The notes under the pieces: model-generated
Seen by the model: the letters and a program-made list of their open reading frames with translations, nothing else
What the model was told of the DNA's origin: nothing
The model's database searches: none
Translations under genes and position numbers: made by a program
Shown: positions 61,447 through 64,000 of the stretch, in pieces
Position numbering within the stretch: position 1 is the stretch's first letter
How the letters are laid out: every line of letters starts with the position of its first letter
Source of the DNA: Balneolaceae bacterium
GTDB taxonomy: Bacteria > Bacteroidota > Rhodothermia > Balneolales > Balneolaceae
Reading direction: 5' to 3'
DNA: 64,000 bases
NCBI GenBank assembly: GCA_017640605.1
Contig: JAEPQH010000014.1
Location: 1 to 64,000, forward strand

Positions 61447-61890
61447 ATGTCACGCTCAGAAATTCTTTCCTGGACTTCCCTAGCTACTACCACTTCGGTA
61501 ATGGTTTTTTATGTATTAATGGTTTTTGGCTGGCCGGACGCTATTCCGGATTTCTCATCTAAACTGTTTAAAGTTTTCTTCAATGTATTCTGGATCGCAG
61601 TAATTGTAGAGATTGTGGTTGAAATAAGTGAAAGCAGCCGAAAAGTAGTAAAAGACGAAAGAGATCACATGATTGAAGGAAAAGGCCATAAAATTGGCTA
61701 CGCCTTTTTGGTTTTTGGAGTGATGGTTACCCTTATTCAATTATTCATCTCAAACACGATTGGCCCTGAATTAGAAGAATACACCAAAGTAGTGAACACA
61801 ACTACCATTTTTCATTTTCTATTTATCACGCTTTATTTAGCAAGTACCGCCAAACGATCTGTGATGATTTATTACTACCGAACGAAGTAA
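61447..61890 (+). CDS. Four-helix membrane protein paired with an HTH regulator
   Basis: A 147-residue protein with four hydrophobic segments (about residues 10-30, 38-58, 82-105, 118-137) and a charged loop EISESSRKVVKDERDHMIEGKGHKIGY between helices two and three. The DERD-x-GKGHKIGY layout recalls small DUF2178/DUF3796-type proteins that commonly sit beside XRE regulators such as the one 180 bp downstream. Function unknown. A CACTCAA heptamer array (61912-61939) lies after its stop. Confidence 0.75.
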   Translation: MSRSEILSWTSLATTTSVMVFYVLMVFGWPDAIPDFSSKLFKVFFNVFWIAVIVEIVVEISESSRKVVKDERDHMIEGKGHKIGYAFLVFGVMVTLIQLFISNTIGPELEEYTKVVNTTTIFHFLFITLYLASTAKRSVMIYYYRTK

Positions 61891-61942
61891 GCGTCGCGAT
61901 GTCCATCTTCCAACTCAACACTCAACACTCATCACTATTAGT

Positions 61943-62006
61943 CCAAGATTGCCGCGTCGAGTGTTATCAGCTTCTATTCTGGGTTCTCGGGCTACTCGCA
62001 ATGGCC
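61943..62006 (-). repeat. REP-like palindromic element, copy 2
   Basis: On the minus strand it reads GGCCATTGCGAGTAG...TCGACGCGGCAATCTTGG, 64 bp long like copy 1 at 169-232. It lies between the membrane protein and the HTH gene. Confidence 0.6.
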
Positions 62007-62070
62007 ATCCTCTGAATTTTTAATCTTAAATCTTTCATTTTTGAATTGTAAACCCCACAAGTAAAACGAT

Positions 62071-62289
62071 ATGATTGAAGGAAAAATCACCAATAATATC
62101 CGAACATTACGGTTCATGCATAACGAAATGACTCAGCAAGAGTTAGCGGATCGAGTGGGAGTAACCAGGCAAACCATTAATGCCATTGAAGCAGCGAAGT
62201 ACTCTCCTTCTTTAGAGGTAGCCTTTAAAATTGCGGTCGCTTTTGACTGTTCAATTCAAGATGTGTTCCAATTTAATACAGATAGCTGA
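62071..62289 (+). CDS. XRE-family helix-turn-helix regulator
   Basis: A 72-residue, single-domain DNA-binding protein. The HTH is textbook: MTQQELADRVGVTRQTINAIEAAKYSPSLEVAFKIAVAFDCSIQDVF (about residues 19-66). This compact YgzD-type regulator usually controls the neighbouring membrane-protein gene; that link is inferred. Confidence 0.93.
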   Translation: MIEGKITNNIRTLRFMHNEMTQQELADRVGVTRQTINAIEAAKYSPSLEVAFKIAVAFDCSIQDVFQFNTDS

Positions 62290-62618
62290 GCTCGCTCTCA
62301 AAGAAATTCGCCCCCAAGCATTTATACACAATTTATCAACACATGGTACTAAGCAGTAAGCTCTTAACCACTTATTGCTCAAATTGATACTGCCATAGCC
62401 CTTTCTTTATCTGTAATTATAAAATATCGAGCTCCTTAACACATTGGTATGTTGTCACTTACAGAGATTTTATGATGAGTTTAGAATAATTCTATAAGGA
62501 TTTCTTTTCTCCCTGCCGATAACTGCATCAACAAAGCTTAAAAGCTACTCAACGGGATCAATAACGTGAAGGATACAGATTCTTTTCTCCCGCAATGCTA
62601 AAACAAAAAAATAAAGCA
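62290..62618. other. Intergenic region upstream of the porin gene
   Basis: About 330 bp without gene or RNA signature. The in-frame ATG at 62595 could extend the porin by eight residues. I see no clear pho-box-like or terminator sequence. Confidence 0.4.
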
Positions 62619-63788
62619 ATGGTGCAGCGAATTTACACTAAACTACTATTCACCCTTTTGTTGGTTTTCGGAGTTCAAGCCGTACAAGCTCAAGATTATT
62701 TTGAGCCTCAAACGAACATTACGGGTTACATTTCAACGGAATTTAATTATTTCGATAACCTAGAAAATTACCGGGTAACAGCCGGATCTGCCGTTTCTGA
62801 AGCAGGCATGCTGGTTACATACATGCCAACATCAAGTTTACGCCTCAAAACCGTATTCGTTTACAGGCCGGAGTTTGAATTCGATCAAATGCTAAACGAA
62901 GCATTTGGTGAATTGTCTATGTCTAAAATGGTCAACTTTAAAGTTGGTCGGTTCTTACTTCCGTTAAGCCCAATGAACACTTACTACTATGCGCCGGTTA
63001 ATACCAGTGCAACGCTTCCAATCCTAATCACCAACCACGAGTTCTTTCCATTAAATATGGATGGCGTTTCGATTAATGGTGCTTTTGGTGATGATGTAAA
63101 ACTAAAGTACGACGTATTTGCAGGTGGCTACCGAAATACAACTTGGTTACCAACAGGTGCGGTTGGCTTCTTTGGTAGCGAAGTACCTTACTTCAAAGAG
63201 CAAATTAACTCCCCTTACTCAATCGATAGATCTTACAATAATACCTACAACACGGCTATTGGTGCAGCTGTGAGTTTTGCTTATAAGCAGTTGGTTGAAG
63301 TTGGAGCTAGTTACTTTAAGCCAAAGCAAGAAGAAATCCCACTAGACGTAACGATTCCAGCTGACGCGCTTTTCCCCGGATTTCCAGAAACGGAAACTGT
63401 AATTGATACAAAATTGGACCGCCCAACCTATGGATTTAACGCAAAGGTACAGTACGAAAATACTAAAATAGCCGGCGAATTATGGCGAGGAAATCTTGAG
63501 ATCGACCCAATCGTGTTTGTGTTTATGGGTAACCCCGCACCACTAACCGCAGGTGGCGATGTAGATCTTGAAGGTTCTTTTGTTGAGCTAAGCCATCGAA
63601 TCGAGAAGTTTACACCGTATGTCCGCTACGAAGATCAACTCACTGATGATATCGAATATTCACGCTTTACTGCAGGCATCAACTACAAGCCAAGCTTCGA
63701 GCGTACTCTAAAAGTTGAATACATGATGTACGATCATTCCAGCGGCAATGTGAATGGCCTCATCGGAACTTTAATTTATTCGTTCTAA
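62619..63788 (+). CDS. Outer-membrane porin-like beta-barrel protein
   Basis: A 389-residue protein from the ATG at 62619, giving the signal MVQRIYTKLLFTLLLVFGVQAVQAQ; the ATG at 62595 is possible. Alternating strands with aromatic ends are frequent (TNITGYISTEFNYFDNL, LRLKTVFVYRPEFEF, VNFKVGRFLLPLSPMNTYYY, RFTAGINYKPSFERTLKVEYMMY) and it ends with Phe. It resembles phosphate- or anion-type porins of Bacteroidota. The next gene, 10 bp on, looks like a phosphate-binding protein, which supports a joint uptake role. Confidence 0.8.
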   Translation: MVQRIYTKLLFTLLLVFGVQAVQAQDYFEPQTNITGYISTEFNYFDNLENYRVTAGSAVSEAGMLVTYMPTSSLRLKTVFVYRPEFEFDQMLNEAFGELSMSKMVNFKVGRFLLPLSPMNTYYYAPVNTSATLPILITNHEFFPLNMDGVSINGAFGDDVKLKYDVFAGGYRNTTWLPTGAVGFFGSEVPYFKEQINSPYSIDRSYNNTYNTAIGAAVSFAYKQLVEVGASYFKPKQEEIPLDVTIPADALFPGFPETETVIDTKLDRPTYGFNAKVQYENTKIAGELWRGNLEIDPIVFVFMGNPAPLTAGGDVDLEGSFVELSHRIEKFTPYVRYEDQLTDDIEYSRFTAGINYKPSFERTLKVEYMMYDHSSGNVNGLIGTLIYSF

Positions 63789-63798
63789 GGAGCTCATC

Positions 63799-64000
63799 AT
63801 GAAAAAATTAATACTTAGCACGTTATTCTTATTTGTTGCTTCGGTAGCCCTTCAGGCGCAAAATTTCAAAGTTATTGTTAACGAAGCGAATGCCACCACT
63901 TCTTTAAGTAAAAAGGAAGTATCGGAAATCTTTCTTAAAACTAAATCAAGTTGGGACGATGGTAGTAAAATCGTGCCTGTAGATCAAACAGCTCGATCTG
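63799..64000 (+). CDS. PstS-like substrate-binding protein, 5' part
   Basis: Cut by the window end after 67 codons. It begins MKKLILSTLFLFVASVALQ, signal peptide ending QAQ, then FKVIVNEANATTSLSKKEVSEIFLKTKSSWDDGSKIVPVDQ. The VIVN...L-x4-E-x2-IFL-x4-WxDG-x4-PVDQ pattern is usual for short phosphate ABC-type binding proteins. A strong AAGGAG (63787-63792) lies 6 nt before the ATG and overlaps the porin stop, so the two are co-expressed. Confidence 0.8.
   Translation, partial: MKKLILSTLFLFVASVALQAQNFKVIVNEANATTSLSKKEVSEIFLKTKSSWDDGSKIVPVDQTARS

Noticed and set aside
62290-62618. Search for a tRNA or riboswitch upstream of the porin
   Set aside because: No cloverleaf, CCA-type end or conserved aptamer core could be made out.

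Overview
The window looks like a chromosome segment from a member of the Bacteroidota or the related Balneolota; I favour a Balneolaceae-type marine or halophilic bacterium. The reasons are many SPII lipoproteins, DUF2911, a DUF5117-type zinc metalloprotease, M14 and M19 peptidases, an outer-membrane porin and LolA, moderate-to-low GC, and a ComB-like enzyme that sulfonolipid makers could use. This placement is inference. No rRNA, tRNA, CRISPR array, transposase, integrase or phage structural gene was seen.

Layout. 0-8.5 kb (minus strand): a gluconate-2-dehydrogenase-subunit-3-like protein with a GMC oxidoreductase, formate-THF ligase, an amidohydrolase, two tandem paralogous unknowns, a DUF6962-like membrane protein, and a mazE-mazF pair with a palindromic operator. 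8.6-12.9 kb: mutS2, PhzF family, TauE/SafE exporter. 13-15 kb: an AT-rich pair, a small membrane protein and a leucine-rich-repeat lipoprotein. 15-21 kb: a tight five-gene minus-strand operon gcvT-comB-ftsK-lolA-flippase, with a divergent flavin reductase. 21.8-24.7 kb: an AT-rich, possibly HEPN-type gene between 43-bp direct repeats, an M23 peptidase, and a tandem repeat array. 24.7-32.9 kb: mrp, an alpha/beta hydrolase, DoxX, a partly duplicated gdh 3' end bracketing a lipoprotein gene, glutamate dehydrogenase, an M19 dipeptidase. 33-43 kb: SDR protein, dinB, an ECF sigma/anti-sigma/effector unit, aat, a large metalloprotease, a Spo0M-like protein. 43-50.8 kb: GH5 glycosidase, a lipoprotein with two TonB-C-like domains, AT-rich secreted proteins including a JAMM-like lipoprotein, a methyltransferase, small proteins. 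51-64 kb: M14 carboxypeptidase, an operon Nramp-like / hemolysin III / large gluzincin-propeller protein / DUF2911, small lipoproteins, an HTH pair, a porin and the start of a phosphate-binding-like protein.

The genes themselves are mostly ordinary. The striking content is between them. At least eleven genes are followed, often from the stop codon itself, by short-word arrays with a 7-8 nt period (GTGTTnnn, GTGATnnn, GTTAnnn, GAACnnn and others), often with a complementary arm that would fold into a phased hairpin. Two longer tandem families (period about 135 bp and about 300 bp) each occur at two loci in inverted orientation, nested around about 38.0 kb. A family of hairpins keeps its flanks (GTCATC and GATCTAA) while changing its stem. 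I regard this layered repeat architecture, together with the repeat-bounded HEPN-like gene and the JAMM-like lipoprotein pair, as the parts most worth following up.
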